DNA of 23,831 bases. Origin: a virus. The stretch is taken from IMG/VR virus record IMGVR_UViG_3300022413_000039, positions 1-23,831 of that record. One strand, given 5' to 3'. Shown in pieces: positions 14,628 through 21,306 of this stretch (the stretch's first letter is position 1; the number at the start of each line of letters is the position of its first letter). Below the pieces are notes generated by a model. That model was not told where the DNA came from. It did not search any database and saw only the letters and a program-made list of their open reading frames with translations. The translations under genes were made by a program, and so were the position numbers.

Positions 14628-15080
14628 TCAGGGAGGGAACCCGAAGTCGCTGGGATCGAAGCCGGAAAGCGGGCTTTCGTTGAGCACCGGGATGACAATC
14701 ACCCAGACACGTTCCGCAGCGGCCTTGTTAAAGGCCTTCGTCGGGCTCTGTTCGATGTAACAGTCGCTGCCGAACAGTACCTCGGAACGCTGAAGGTCTT
14801 CTAGGGAGAAGGCGAAGATGTTGGTCCCGAACTCTTTGTCGGCGAAGACCGCAGCCTGTAGAGCTGCGTTCGCGACCGCGGTCTGCATGAGAGTCAGGGT
14901 GGCTCGAGCGAGCTCGTTGTTCGTCCTCGAGCGAGTGACCTCGCCGTCGGCTCCAACCACCGTCTGCCACGCCTGCTCGGCGTACTCGACAGTGATGGCG
15001 TCGTTCTCGCCGAACCCCGTCATCTCGATGCCGTTGATCGAGATCGCGACCTCCGCCAAGTTGTAGGTCTTCAGTGCCAT
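14628..15080 (-). CDS. Tail tube protein, DUF3277-type
   Basis: 150 residues, ATG start with an AGGAG ribosome site inside a ten-base palindrome (AGGAGCTCCT). The opening TYNLAEVAISINGIEMTGFG and the following NDAITVEYAE, then GADGEVTRSRTNNELARATL are the pattern of DUF3277 tube proteins seen next to DUF3383 sheaths. Residues 75-105 carry LMQTAVANAALQAAVFADKE. The protein polymerises into the inner tube around which the sheath contracts. Length is ordinary for the family. Confidence 0.88.
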   Translation of the reverse strand: MALKTYNLAEVAISINGIEMTGFGENDAITVEYAEQAWQTVVGADGEVTRSRTNNELARATLTLMQTAVANAALQAAVFADKEFGTNIFAFSLEDLQRSEVLFGSDCYIEQSPTKAFNKAAAERVWVIVIPVLNESPLSGFDPSDFGFPP

Positions 15081-15095
15081 GCTCAGGAGCTCCTA

Positions 15096-16457
15096 TCAGC
15101 TAGCGAGGGTCGTCGAAACCGCACCAGAGATGACCGTCTTGTGGATCGCGTGAGCGAGCTCGACCTCGAAACTGAGGCGGGCGATCCGGTTCTGCACGTC
15201 GGACGACGGTGCGTCCTTGCGCCGAGTGAAAGTCACCTTTGGTTTCACGTCTGGATTGAAGTGGCCAATGGTCTGGCCCTGGGCCAGACGCTTCCGGATC
15301 ACACCCGCGAGCCGGCTGAGACCACCATCAGTGTACGGCACCTTCTCGTTCCGGTTCGATGCCGAGATGAACACCTGCTGTAGGTCGGCCAGGACCCGGA
15401 AGTAGGTCCAGTCGACGGCCACAATCGAGTCGATGTAATGGCCCGACGCCATCTTGCCTTCCCACATCGCGCCCAGTCCGCCGAGCGTCCCGTAGTAGTT
15501 GGCGTTCTTGCCGTGAGCGAAGCCCTGCGCCGTGTCGGTGATCTTGTTGAGCGTGATTCCGGTGAGGGTGGCATGCGCCCATGTCGTGGACACACTGTCG
15601 GGATTGGCTGCCGCCTTCTTCCCGGTCCATGCCTCGGCCGCCGCGTCGGCGTCGGTCGCGTAGTACATGAGCGCGGTGCGCTGTAACGACTGGGCCTTCA
15701 GCCGAGACGCGACGCTCGGTAGAGCGCCGTCGGCGGTGATGATATCGCCGGCGCTCGACTGCGCGATCTGGATCTTCCGCTGGGCGGCGATCCACTTCGC
15801 TGCGTCCTCGATGACCGCGTCGGTGCGGGCCTCGTGGCAGAGGAAGTAGAACTCGTCGTCCTCGGCAGCCACCAGCGCGAGCTCCGACTCCCAACCCGTG
15901 TTGGGCGTGGTCACGACCTGAGTCAGCTCGTTGTTCGGACTCGCGAGGACGGACGTGAACCCATCGCCGGCAGCGTCCGCCGTGCAGGTGAATGTTCCGT
16001 CGAGGTTGTCAGAGGCCGTGATCGGGATGCTCGAGCCGTTGATGTCGGCGACCAGGTCGGCCGCGACCGCCAGGTTCGTCGAGCTCGAGGCGGTGAATGT
16101 GGCCACCTCGACACCGTCTAGGTCGATAGAGAAGACACCGTCAGTGGGCGTCGCCGCCACCGTGTAGGTGTTCACCTGGGCGACGAAGGCCGAGGTATCG
16201 ATGCGTCCGATCTTGACGGTCGAAAGCGTTGGGTTCTGCGCCAGGATCGCCGTCAGGGCTTTGGCCTCGTACATCGAGGCGGTGATCTGGGCCTCTGCGT
16301 CCGAGGTCAGCGCCGCGACCGTGCTGTAAGCACGAACCCGGTCCGCGAACTGGGCGTTGGTGCCGGCCACCAGAACGGAATTCAGAGGCGGTACGGTAAC
16401 GCTCGGCGCGTCGAGGCTGATGCTCAGCTGTACGGTTTCTGCTACTTGGCCAGCCAT
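15096..16457 (-). CDS. Contractile tail sheath protein, DUF3383-type, with extra beta domain
   Basis: 453 residues with a GAGGAG site before the ATG. Residues 1-92 and 187-453 match DUF3383 sheaths: N-terminal VTVPPLNSVLVAGT, ITASMYEAKALTAIL, then WIAAQRKIQI, LQRTALMYYATDADAAAEAW, a GFAHGKNANYYGTL segment, SGHYIDSIVAVDWTYFRVL and KVPYTDGGLSRLAGVI. Residues about 95-186 are an inserted beta unit (NTYTVAATPTDGVFSIDLDG, then LVADING) of the type also repeated in the 329-residue fibre protein. The insertion would project from the sheath surface. The C-terminus (ELAHAIHKTVISG) is the polymerisation arm. This gene makes the virus a myovirus-type phage. Confidence 0.9.
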   Translation of the reverse strand: MAGQVAETVQLSISLDAPSVTVPPLNSVLVAGTNAQFADRVRAYSTVAALTSDAEAQITASMYEAKALTAILAQNPTLSTVKIGRIDTSAFVAQVNTYTVAATPTDGVFSIDLDGVEVATFTASSSTNLAVAADLVADINGSSIPITASDNLDGTFTCTADAAGDGFTSVLASPNNELTQVVTTPNTGWESELALVAAEDDEFYFLCHEARTDAVIEDAAKWIAAQRKIQIAQSSAGDIITADGALPSVASRLKAQSLQRTALMYYATDADAAAEAWTGKKAAANPDSVSTTWAHATLTGITLNKITDTAQGFAHGKNANYYGTLGGLGAMWEGKMASGHYIDSIVAVDWTYFRVLADLQQVFISASNRNEKVPYTDGGLSRLAGVIRKRLAQGQTIGHFNPDVKPKVTFTRRKDAPSSDVQNRIARLSFEVELAHAIHKTVISGAVSTTLAS

Positions 16458-16469
16458 TGGCTCTCCTCG

Positions 16470-17030
16470 CTACGGCGAACTCGTGTCCACGATGATTGAA
16501 ATAGTAGGTGACGCACCCTTGACCTCGCTCGCGGTCGCGACCGCCTGCTCAATCGTACCAGAAAGAGCGTCCTCTTCGACATCACGGTAACTGAAGGTGA
16601 TCGTACTGATCGCCCGCTCTTCGTACTCGGTGTCCAACAGCGTCGGAATGACCTGTGGATCTTCCACGTCGTTGACAGCGATGCCGAGCTCGGTGGCTAG
16701 GTCCTGGAACGATTGCCTCCACACTGCCTTTCGGCAGCGCTCGAGGAAGTCGTAGGCGCCTGGGCCGAAAACCTGGACGTCTGCTCGAGCAACCCGCTGA
16801 CCGATGTGTCGGACCACTGCGTGGCCGTCGATCTCGAAGGCCTCTCGCTCTTCCTGCCCGGACGCGTTTCCCGGCGAGGTGAGCGTCAGCATCGCGTAAG
16901 GTCGTGGTAGTCGGGCTCGGCGCGTGTCGGGCGTACCGGTACCGAGGACGACGGACCTCTCGGGCAGCCTCGACGCTGCCGCCAGCCACTTGGCTGCGCT
17001 GGTCTGGAGCTCTGCGAACGAGGTCGTCAC
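16470..17030 (-). CDS. Neck/tail terminator protein (gp12-like)
   Basis: 186 residues. GTG start in a GTGA overlap with the closure gene. The family pattern is visible as RLPRPYAMLTLTSPG near residue 42, a GQRVARADVQVFGPGAYDFLERC block, a VWRQSFQDLATELGIAVND stretch, and DTEYEERAISTITFSYRD near residue 145. These agree with the 'neck terminator gp12-like' family that caps tails of contractile phages. Position between head-closure and sheath genes agrees. It fixes tail length and provides the docking face for the head. Confidence 0.83.
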   Translation of the reverse strand: MTTSFAELQTSAAKWLAAASRLPERSVVLGTGTPDTRRARLPRPYAMLTLTSPGNASGQEEREAFEIDGHAVVRHIGQRVARADVQVFGPGAYDFLERCRKAVWRQSFQDLATELGIAVNDVEDPQVIPTLLDTEYEERAISTITFSYRDVEEDALSGTIEQAVATASEVKGASPTISIIVDTSSP

Positions 17031-17365
17031 AGTTGCTTCCTTACCAGGATGGCCTTTCGGTGCGGCTGCGGCGCGCCTGGGCCGTGTGGCTCGATCATGT
17101 GAACTTGGTAGACAATACCCTCAACGTCGACCTCGTCGGGCGGGAGCTCGGACTCCTCGTCGAGCCCCCGGAGGTCTCCCTCTGTGTAGAACTTCCGGAC
17201 GTCTCTAACGCGGAAGCCTTCGGGCAGGAGCTCGAGCGTCTCGCCATCGGCCGGCTGCAGAGAACCGAAGATCGGTTGCTCCATAGGGGTCTGCTCAATC
17301 GGACGGAATTCGTTGTAGCGCACCGGCGCGTACCGTCTTCTCGTGTACTGAAGCACCCCGATCAT
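17027..17365 (-). CDS. Head-closure-like neck protein
   Basis: 112 residues; the ATG in the ATGA overlap with the gp10-like stop has a GAGGGG site and a much longer frame upstream is a shadow. The sequence FGSLQPADGETLELLPEGFR, then VRKFYTEGDLRGLDEESE, and a short G-V-Y-Q-V strand near residue 90 fit a small head-closure family that I recall from neck regions of siphoviruses and myoviruses ('S.QP.sg..L.LLPEG....g..klyT...Lr..de'). It likely plugs or joins the head opening to the tail terminator. No enzymatic residue pattern is visible. Confidence 0.75.
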   Translation of the reverse strand: MIGVLQYTRRRYAPVRYNEFRPIEQTPMEQPIFGSLQPADGETLELLPEGFRVRDVRKFYTEGDLRGLDEESELPPDEVDVEGIVYQVHMIEPHGPGAPQPHRKAILVRKQL

Positions 17366-17862
17366 GATGAAGCCCCTCGCCGAACAGTCGAGGACCGAAC
17401 AATACGGTGACGGATGGAATTGAGTAGGCTCCCGGTATCGACGAGGGGCTGAGCGTGACCCTTCTCCTGGATCGTTCTCTTCTTCAGGGGCGGAGAGAAG
17501 CGGGCAGCGTCGGCGATGGACGTCACGACGTGCTCGCGGTGTGCGATGCCGATCTTGTTGAGAACCGCCCGGACGGGAACCCCGGCCTGGAGCTCGAGGG
17601 CGCCGCGGCGCATCGCCACGAAGATCTGGCTCAGATTGGTATCGAAGGCGTGCCGCATGAACCCGAACTCGGGGATGTTGAGCGAGGGCAACCCGAGCTC
17701 GAGGGCGGTCGCGTATTCGACGACCTGCTTCCCGTCTCGGAGGTTTTTCGGCCCTTCGAATATGCCGACCTTCAGCGTGAGCTTTCCGGCCTGGCGAACT
17801 CCTCGCTTGATCTTCTTCCACCCCCGGTCGATGACCTGCACATCTGATGCGAATCGAGGCAT
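17362..17862 (-). CDS. HK97 gp10-like neck protein
   Basis: 166 residues, starting with an ATG that overlaps the adaptor stop (TGATG) and has AAGGAAGG in front. The blocks DRGWKKIKRGVRQAG, LTLKVGIFEG, IPEFGFMRHAFD and PLVDTGSLLNSIRHRI are the typical order in HK97 gp10-like and related virion morphogenesis proteins. In HK97-type systems it works in head-tail joining. The C-terminus is short and polar. Its place between adaptor and closure genes is usual. Confidence 0.82.
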   Translation of the reverse strand: MPRFASDVQVIDRGWKKIKRGVRQAGKLTLKVGIFEGPKNLRDGKQVVEYATALELGLPSLNIPEFGFMRHAFDTNLSQIFVAMRRGALELQAGVPVRAVLNKIGIAHREHVVTSIADAARFSPPLKKRTIQEKGHAQPLVDTGSLLNSIRHRIVRSSTVRRGASS

Positions 17863-18221
17863 CAGGCCTTCCTTGGGTGAAGTCGATACTGTTGCCAGTA
17901 TCTGAGGACGGACTCGGGAATGTCAGGCGTCTCGCCGGCCTGGAAACGCTGGCTCCAGTCCCCGGTACGGACTGCGGTGGCTCCTGACGGACGACGCTCG
18001 TGCATCGTCTTGATCCACTCCAGTCGGCCCAGCGTGATGGCGCTCGGGATCGCTAGGTTGTTTCCGTCGGAGTCCTGGAACGGGTTGTTGAGGTACTCGT
18101 CGGCTACCTCGGCGGAGGCGGGGATGAGTAGATTCAGAAGCGAGCTCGGGATCGTTGTCCTCGCCCAGAGCACCGCAGCTTCGGGTGTCACTCCAGTGTC
18201 TCTGTCGACGACAGCGCCCAT
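17862..18221 (-). CDS. Head-tail adaptor (gp6-like connector)
   Basis: 119 residues from ATG next to the stop of the 63-residue gene. The sequence is helical: LLNLLIPASAEVADEYLNNPF, then IPSAITLGRLEWIKTMHERR, then GDWSQRF. The pattern of a first helix ending in a Tyr-Leu-Asn-Asn-Pro motif, then a helix with WIKTMHERR, resembles gp6/gp15-type adaptors that bind the portal. The place straight before the gp10-like gene fits. Similarity is moderate and rests on helix pattern plus order. Confidence 0.75.
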   Translation of the reverse strand: MGAVVDRDTGVTPEAAVLWARTTIPSSLLNLLIPASAEVADEYLNNPFQDSDGNNLAIPSAITLGRLEWIKTMHERRPSGATAVRTGDWSQRFQAGETPDIPESVLRYWQQYRLHPRKA

Positions 18222-18413
18222 CTACTCTGGCAGCTCCGCGGCGGCTAGCGCGTCCTTGAGGTTGTCGAACGTCTTGCCCGGCTTCGAGACCGGGTAGACC
18301 TCGACCAGGTTCCCGACGACGTTTTCTCGCTTGGGCTTCGAGAGGAAGGCGTTGATTCCGTCCTTCTCGAGCTGAGCGTCCTTCTCCGCCTGTGTCAGAA
18401 CCCTGTTGGCCAT
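18222..18413 (-). CDS. Unknown 63-aa head-region protein
   Basis: I do not recognise it. 63 residues, basic N-terminus (ANRVLTQAEKDAQLEKDG), then AFLSKPKRENVVGNLVEVYP and a terminal helix (TFDNLKDALAAAELPE). The start follows the previous stop without a spacer (TAAATG), so translation is probably coupled to the zinc-finger gene. Small head proteins of this kind may be cement, scaffold or adaptor partners; the sequence does not decide. No Cys and no membrane segment. Confidence 0.65.
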   Translation of the reverse strand: MANRVLTQAEKDAQLEKDGINAFLSKPKRENVVGNLVEVYPVSKPGKTFDNLKDALAAAELPE

Positions 18414-18674
18414 TTACTCGTCAGTGTGTTTCGACGCGAGGTGGTTATTGAGACCACTCTCGGTTTTGTATTCCTTGTCGCAGTGCGGACACGAGTACAG
18501 GTCAGGGGCCTCGGGGGCGATGGGTGTCGGGGGTGAAATCTTCACGTACATCGCGCGACCCGAGCTAACGTAAGCTCGAGCCTGATTCATCGATAAACTG
18601 ACGACTTCCCCGGGGCGACCATAGCGTCCAGGAATCTGACATCCGTGGATGAGCTTGACCTGTACTCGTGACAT
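18414..18674 (-). CDS. Small head-region protein with a C2H2 zinc finger
   Basis: 86 residues. The start is the ATG that has AGGAGGT eight bases upstream; a much longer upstream frame is a shadow of the capsid gene. Residues 1-45 resemble a small head protein type with a 'VKLIHG...Y..GEVVSLS...A..YVSSG.A.YV' pattern, found between capsid and connector genes. Residues 60-83 are a complete C2H2 finger: Cys62-x2-Cys65-x12-His78-x4-His83 with the usual aromatic (Tyr69) and Leu75 at the hydrophobic core. Zinc fingers of this kind bind DNA or proteins. A role in head completion, in capsid binding or in late regulation is possible. Confidence 0.8.
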   Translation of the reverse strand: MSRVQVKLIHGCQIPGRYGRPGEVVSLSMNQARAYVSSGRAMYVKISPPTPIAPEAPDLYSCPHCDKEYKTESGLNNHLASKHTDE

Positions 18675-18681
18675 GTTGTTG

Positions 18682-18688
18682 ACCTCCT
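18682..18688 (-). promoter_or_regulatory. Shine-Dalgarno that fixes the zinc-finger gene start
   Basis: AGGAGGT on the coding strand lies 7-8 bases before the chosen ATG and is the strongest ribosome site in the head region. It abuts the hairpin just upstream. Confidence 0.8.
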
Positions 18689-18705
18689 GCCCCAACATCA
18701 GGGGC
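18689..18705 (-). other. Small GC stem-loop between capsid stop and next ribosome site
   Basis: GCCCC-TGATGTT-GGGGC can form a perfect 5-bp GC stem with a 7-base loop. It sits 17 bases after the capsid stop and ends right where the Shine-Dalgarno begins. It lacks a U tract, so it is a weak terminator at best. It may protect the capsid message 3' end or adjust ribosome access to the next gene. Confidence 0.5.
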
Positions 18706-18721
18706 GAGCCGTGTAAGCGGA

Positions 18722-20182
18722 CTACAGGAAGGTCACGTCCACGAATGAGGGTGGCCGGTAGATGGTCTGGCAGAGGCGCTCCTCGGCCCGAATCATCACC
18801 ATGTTCCTTCCGAAGAAGTCCTTGTAGTTCTCGCTGATCCTGACCTCGGTCTGCTCGCGGTCGTGGATCGCCGAGCCGAGCCCGAAGGCGCCGACAAGGC
18901 CGGTGAGGGCGTCGATTGCCGTGGTCAGCACGACCGGAGTCCGCCAAACGCGCATCCCAACGCCGCCGCTGTCGGGGACGTTGTTCCAGATGTATCTGTC
19001 CTGGGCGTCCTTCAGGAGCTCGATCGTCTCCCAGTCGTTCGGGTTGAGAACGATTCCGTCCACTGGCAGGTGGGCGTTCTGGCTGATCGTCATCGCCTTG
19101 CGAAGCGCGTCCAGCTTGGTGTCGGGCGCAGCCGCCTGGGTCAGGGTGTTGATGTCCGGGTCGGACAGGATACCGCTTAGCTGAGCGCTCGAGCCGTCCC
19201 CGTAGAGCATCTGTCGCTCCTCGGAGAGGATCATGCCCTCGGTGAGGCGGCCGTTCACGTACGCCTGGAGACCCGGCGCGTCGGACAGAATCTGGCGCGA
19301 ACCGGGGATCATGTGGGCGAGGGTCTTGATCGCCTCGGTCACCAAGGTGAGCTGCAGTTCGGCGCTGGGCTTCAGGCCGAGCTCTGGGGTGAACACGAAC
19401 GTGGTGGCGGCGATGCCGACGCCTGCAGCGTGTGTGTTCGCGATACCGGCCGTGACGGTCAGCTCATTTAACGTTGTGTCGACACCAGAGGCGGCGATTA
19501 CAGCTGTTTCCTCTCCTCCGCCGCCCGGGTCGAGGGTGATGGTCTGTCCATCATAGAATCCCTGGGCATTGTCGACCGTGAGAACAGTCTGCGCCGCGGC
19601 CTCGCCTGCAGGCATTGTAGTAAACAGCTGGTGGAACGCCGTTTCCTTGACGAACTCGATGGAGCCCTGGGAGGTCGGGACGGTCGGAATGATGTTCCGA
19701 AGCCGGGGCGCCTGCAGCGGTGTGCTCATGACACCGGCGATTCGGGTCGGGTCGATCAGCGCACCGGCAGATCCGAGGGCCCCGGTCGCGCTCGAGAAGT
19801 CCTTTCGGAGGTACGGCGCCAGCGTTTTTAGCCGAATGGGCTTGGTGCCGTACTCGTTGTTGGCAATCATCTCCTTGAACTGCGGGCTCTCGGTGATGAT
19901 CTCGCCGATGCTGGGCAGCGGCACGCTTCCGGGCAGGACCGAAGGCGGCTCGTCGAGCTTCACCTCGATATTTCCGAGGTGCTGTTTGAGCTCGAGAATG
20001 GTCGCGCCGAGGTCGTCGATCCGGTCTTCGACCTGCTTGATCTGCTTGGACGTGCTCGACTGGGTACCACCGAGGTCCCGAAGCTCGTCGCGTTGCTTGT
20101 TGATCAGGCCGTTGATGTCCTCGAGGGCCGTCTGAAAGTGCTCGGTCGCTTGCTTCAGCGTTTCGGGAGTCGGTGCGCTCAT
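18722..20182 (-). CDS. Major capsid protein, HK97 fold, with E-loop insertion
   Basis: 486 residues, ATG in an ATGA overlap with the protease stop. Residues 1-75 are a coiled coil (delta domain-like scaffold), normally removed on maturation. From about residue 125 the body aligns with HK97 gp5: SAGALIDP, then GSIEFVKETAF, AIKTLAHMIPGSRQILSDAP, an ERQMLYGDG block, GIVLNPNDWETIELLKD, a WRTPVVLTTAI strand, and RAEERLCQTIYRP at the end. Between VKETAF and AIKTLAH, in the E-loop region, about 70 residues (197-266) form an added beta unit with GFYDGQTITLDPGGGGEETA. HK97 has only about 25 residues there. Capsids would carry this unit on the surface. The capsid cross-link Lys has no clear counterpart. 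Confidence 0.95.
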   Translation of the reverse strand: MSAPTPETLKQATEHFQTALEDINGLINKQRDELRDLGGTQSSTSKQIKQVEDRIDDLGATILELKQHLGNIEVKLDEPPSVLPGSVPLPSIGEIITESPQFKEMIANNEYGTKPIRLKTLAPYLRKDFSSATGALGSAGALIDPTRIAGVMSTPLQAPRLRNIIPTVPTSQGSIEFVKETAFHQLFTTMPAGEAAAQTVLTVDNAQGFYDGQTITLDPGGGGEETAVIAASGVDTTLNELTVTAGIANTHAAGVGIAATTFVFTPELGLKPSAELQLTLVTEAIKTLAHMIPGSRQILSDAPGLQAYVNGRLTEGMILSEERQMLYGDGSSAQLSGILSDPDINTLTQAAAPDTKLDALRKAMTISQNAHLPVDGIVLNPNDWETIELLKDAQDRYIWNNVPDSGGVGMRVWRTPVVLTTAIDALTGLVGAFGLGSAIHDREQTEVRISENYKDFFGRNMVMIRAEERLCQTIYRPPSFVDVTFL

Positions 20183-21219
20183 TCTACGTTTGCTCCTACG
20201 ATCTCAGCCATTCGGCGTGTTTGCTTCGCCGCGTACGTCGCGAAGTGCAGAATCGCGGCCTCTTCCGTCAACGAATCAACCTCGTCCTGCTCCCCTCGCG
20301 TCGGGATGAGGAGGCCGGGGTCTTTGAAACTCATCTTCGTGAAGTAGACGTCGAGATGACACCTCAGAAGATCTTTGGCGGCGCTGGTTAAGTCGAGGTC
20401 CTTAAGGCGGGCTCTGGCGTCCATGCAGGCCGTGGGTACGACCTGGTAGGTGCCCGAGCTCGTCAGGTTTGCAATTTGGAGAACGGGCTTTCCGGACTCC
20501 ACCCAGAGAAAGGCCTGTGGGTGGGAGTCGTCGAGGGGCTCGAGCTCGGCATCGGCGGGGGCGAGCTCGAAGAACTTGCAGTCTACCGGACCGTCCGGGC
20601 ACTTCGGCGACTTGCGGGGAAGCAGCCCAAACCCGCCGAGGCTGTCATACAGCTTCATAGCCATCCCGAACGGCCCGATCTTTCGGAGCTCGTCGGCGAA
20701 CTCCTGGTCTGAGTATCGGCCATGCAGAAGGCTCTTCACTCCCTCGATCGTCGCGAGCTCGTTGGCTGCGAACGTGACGGGTGAGAACTCGTAGAGCCGG
20801 TTGACCTTGTGGATGTCGGAAACCGGCCAACCATTCTGCGTCTCGTCCTCGGACTCCTGGCCCTTGGCCGTGAAACCGATGGACGTACGATCGATGACGC
20901 CATCCCGCATGAGATTGCGGGCGTCATTCCCGCTCGTGCAGTCGGTGAGCTTGGCCTTGAAGAACAGACCGTGGTCGTCCTCGTGGAGGACGACCGGCTT
21001 GCCGATCGGGTCGTCCTGTCTGTGCTGCCACAGGACCTTGATCTGGTTCGAGGGGAAGTGGGCGGCTATGGTCTCGGCGAAGGCGCCCTTGTGGATCCGG
21101 TCATTCTGGTCGTCGACGTTGCCGAACGTCGAGGCGTAGCCCCAGAATTCGCGGGTATCCGCGTCGGATTCTATCTCCGGAGGGGACTCTTTGAGAATGA
21201 GCGCGCTGCGTTCAGTCAT
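20179..21219 (-). CDS. HK97-type prohead protease with C-terminal extension
   Basis: 346 residues. The first 165 are a U35-type serine protease: FWGYASTFGNVDDQNDRI, VLWQHRQDDPIGK with His66, then VIDRTSIGFTAKG with Ser113, and LYEFSPVTFAANE with Glu144; these three are the expected catalytic residues. It removes the scaffold domain of the capsid protein. Residues 166-346 are an extra region: a helix, then a stretch with six Cys (CPDGPVDCKFF), strands, and a C-terminal helix. Typical family members end near residue 200, so this tail is additional. The ATG has no ribosome site in front. A promoter-like pair lies upstream in the gap. Confidence 0.9.
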   Translation of the reverse strand: MTERSALILKESPPEIESDADTREFWGYASTFGNVDDQNDRIHKGAFAETIAAHFPSNQIKVLWQHRQDDPIGKPVVLHEDDHGLFFKAKLTDCTSGNDARNLMRDGVIDRTSIGFTAKGQESEDETQNGWPVSDIHKVNRLYEFSPVTFAANELATIEGVKSLLHGRYSDQEFADELRKIGPFGMAMKLYDSLGGFGLLPRKSPKCPDGPVDCKFFELAPADAELEPLDDSHPQAFLWVESGKPVLQIANLTSSGTYQVVPTACMDARARLKDLDLTSAAKDLLRCHLDVYFTKMSFKDPGLLIPTRGEQDEVDSLTEEAAILHFATYAAKQTRRMAEIVGANVE

Positions 21220-21261
21220 ATGTCTGGATTGTCGAGGGCGGTGGGGGTTCGCCTGCTCACA

Positions 21262-21291
21262 AGCCTAGGGCCTGCATTTGGAGAGTGTCAA
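21262..21291 (-). promoter_or_regulatory. Candidate sigma-70-like promoter for the head genes
   Basis: In the 87-base gap between portal and protease, the coding strand holds TTGACA and, 18 bases further, TAGGCT. The first box is perfect and the second keeps the key T, A and final T. It would start transcripts about 35 bases before the protease ATG. This is the only gap in the operon long enough for a promoter. No inverted repeat with a T run is seen here. Confidence 0.4.
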
Positions 21292-21306
21292 GGACAAGCC
21301 GGTTTT

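Noticed and set aside
17366-17821. Longer N-terminus of the head-closure-like gene
   Set aside because: Arg/Pro/Gly-rich shadow of the gp10-like gene; the ATGA overlap with a GAGGGG site marks the real start.
18675-18947. Longer N-terminus of the zinc-finger gene reaching into the capsid gene
   Set aside because: The extra part is Arg-rich out-of-frame capsid sequence; the AGGAGGT site supports the shorter start.
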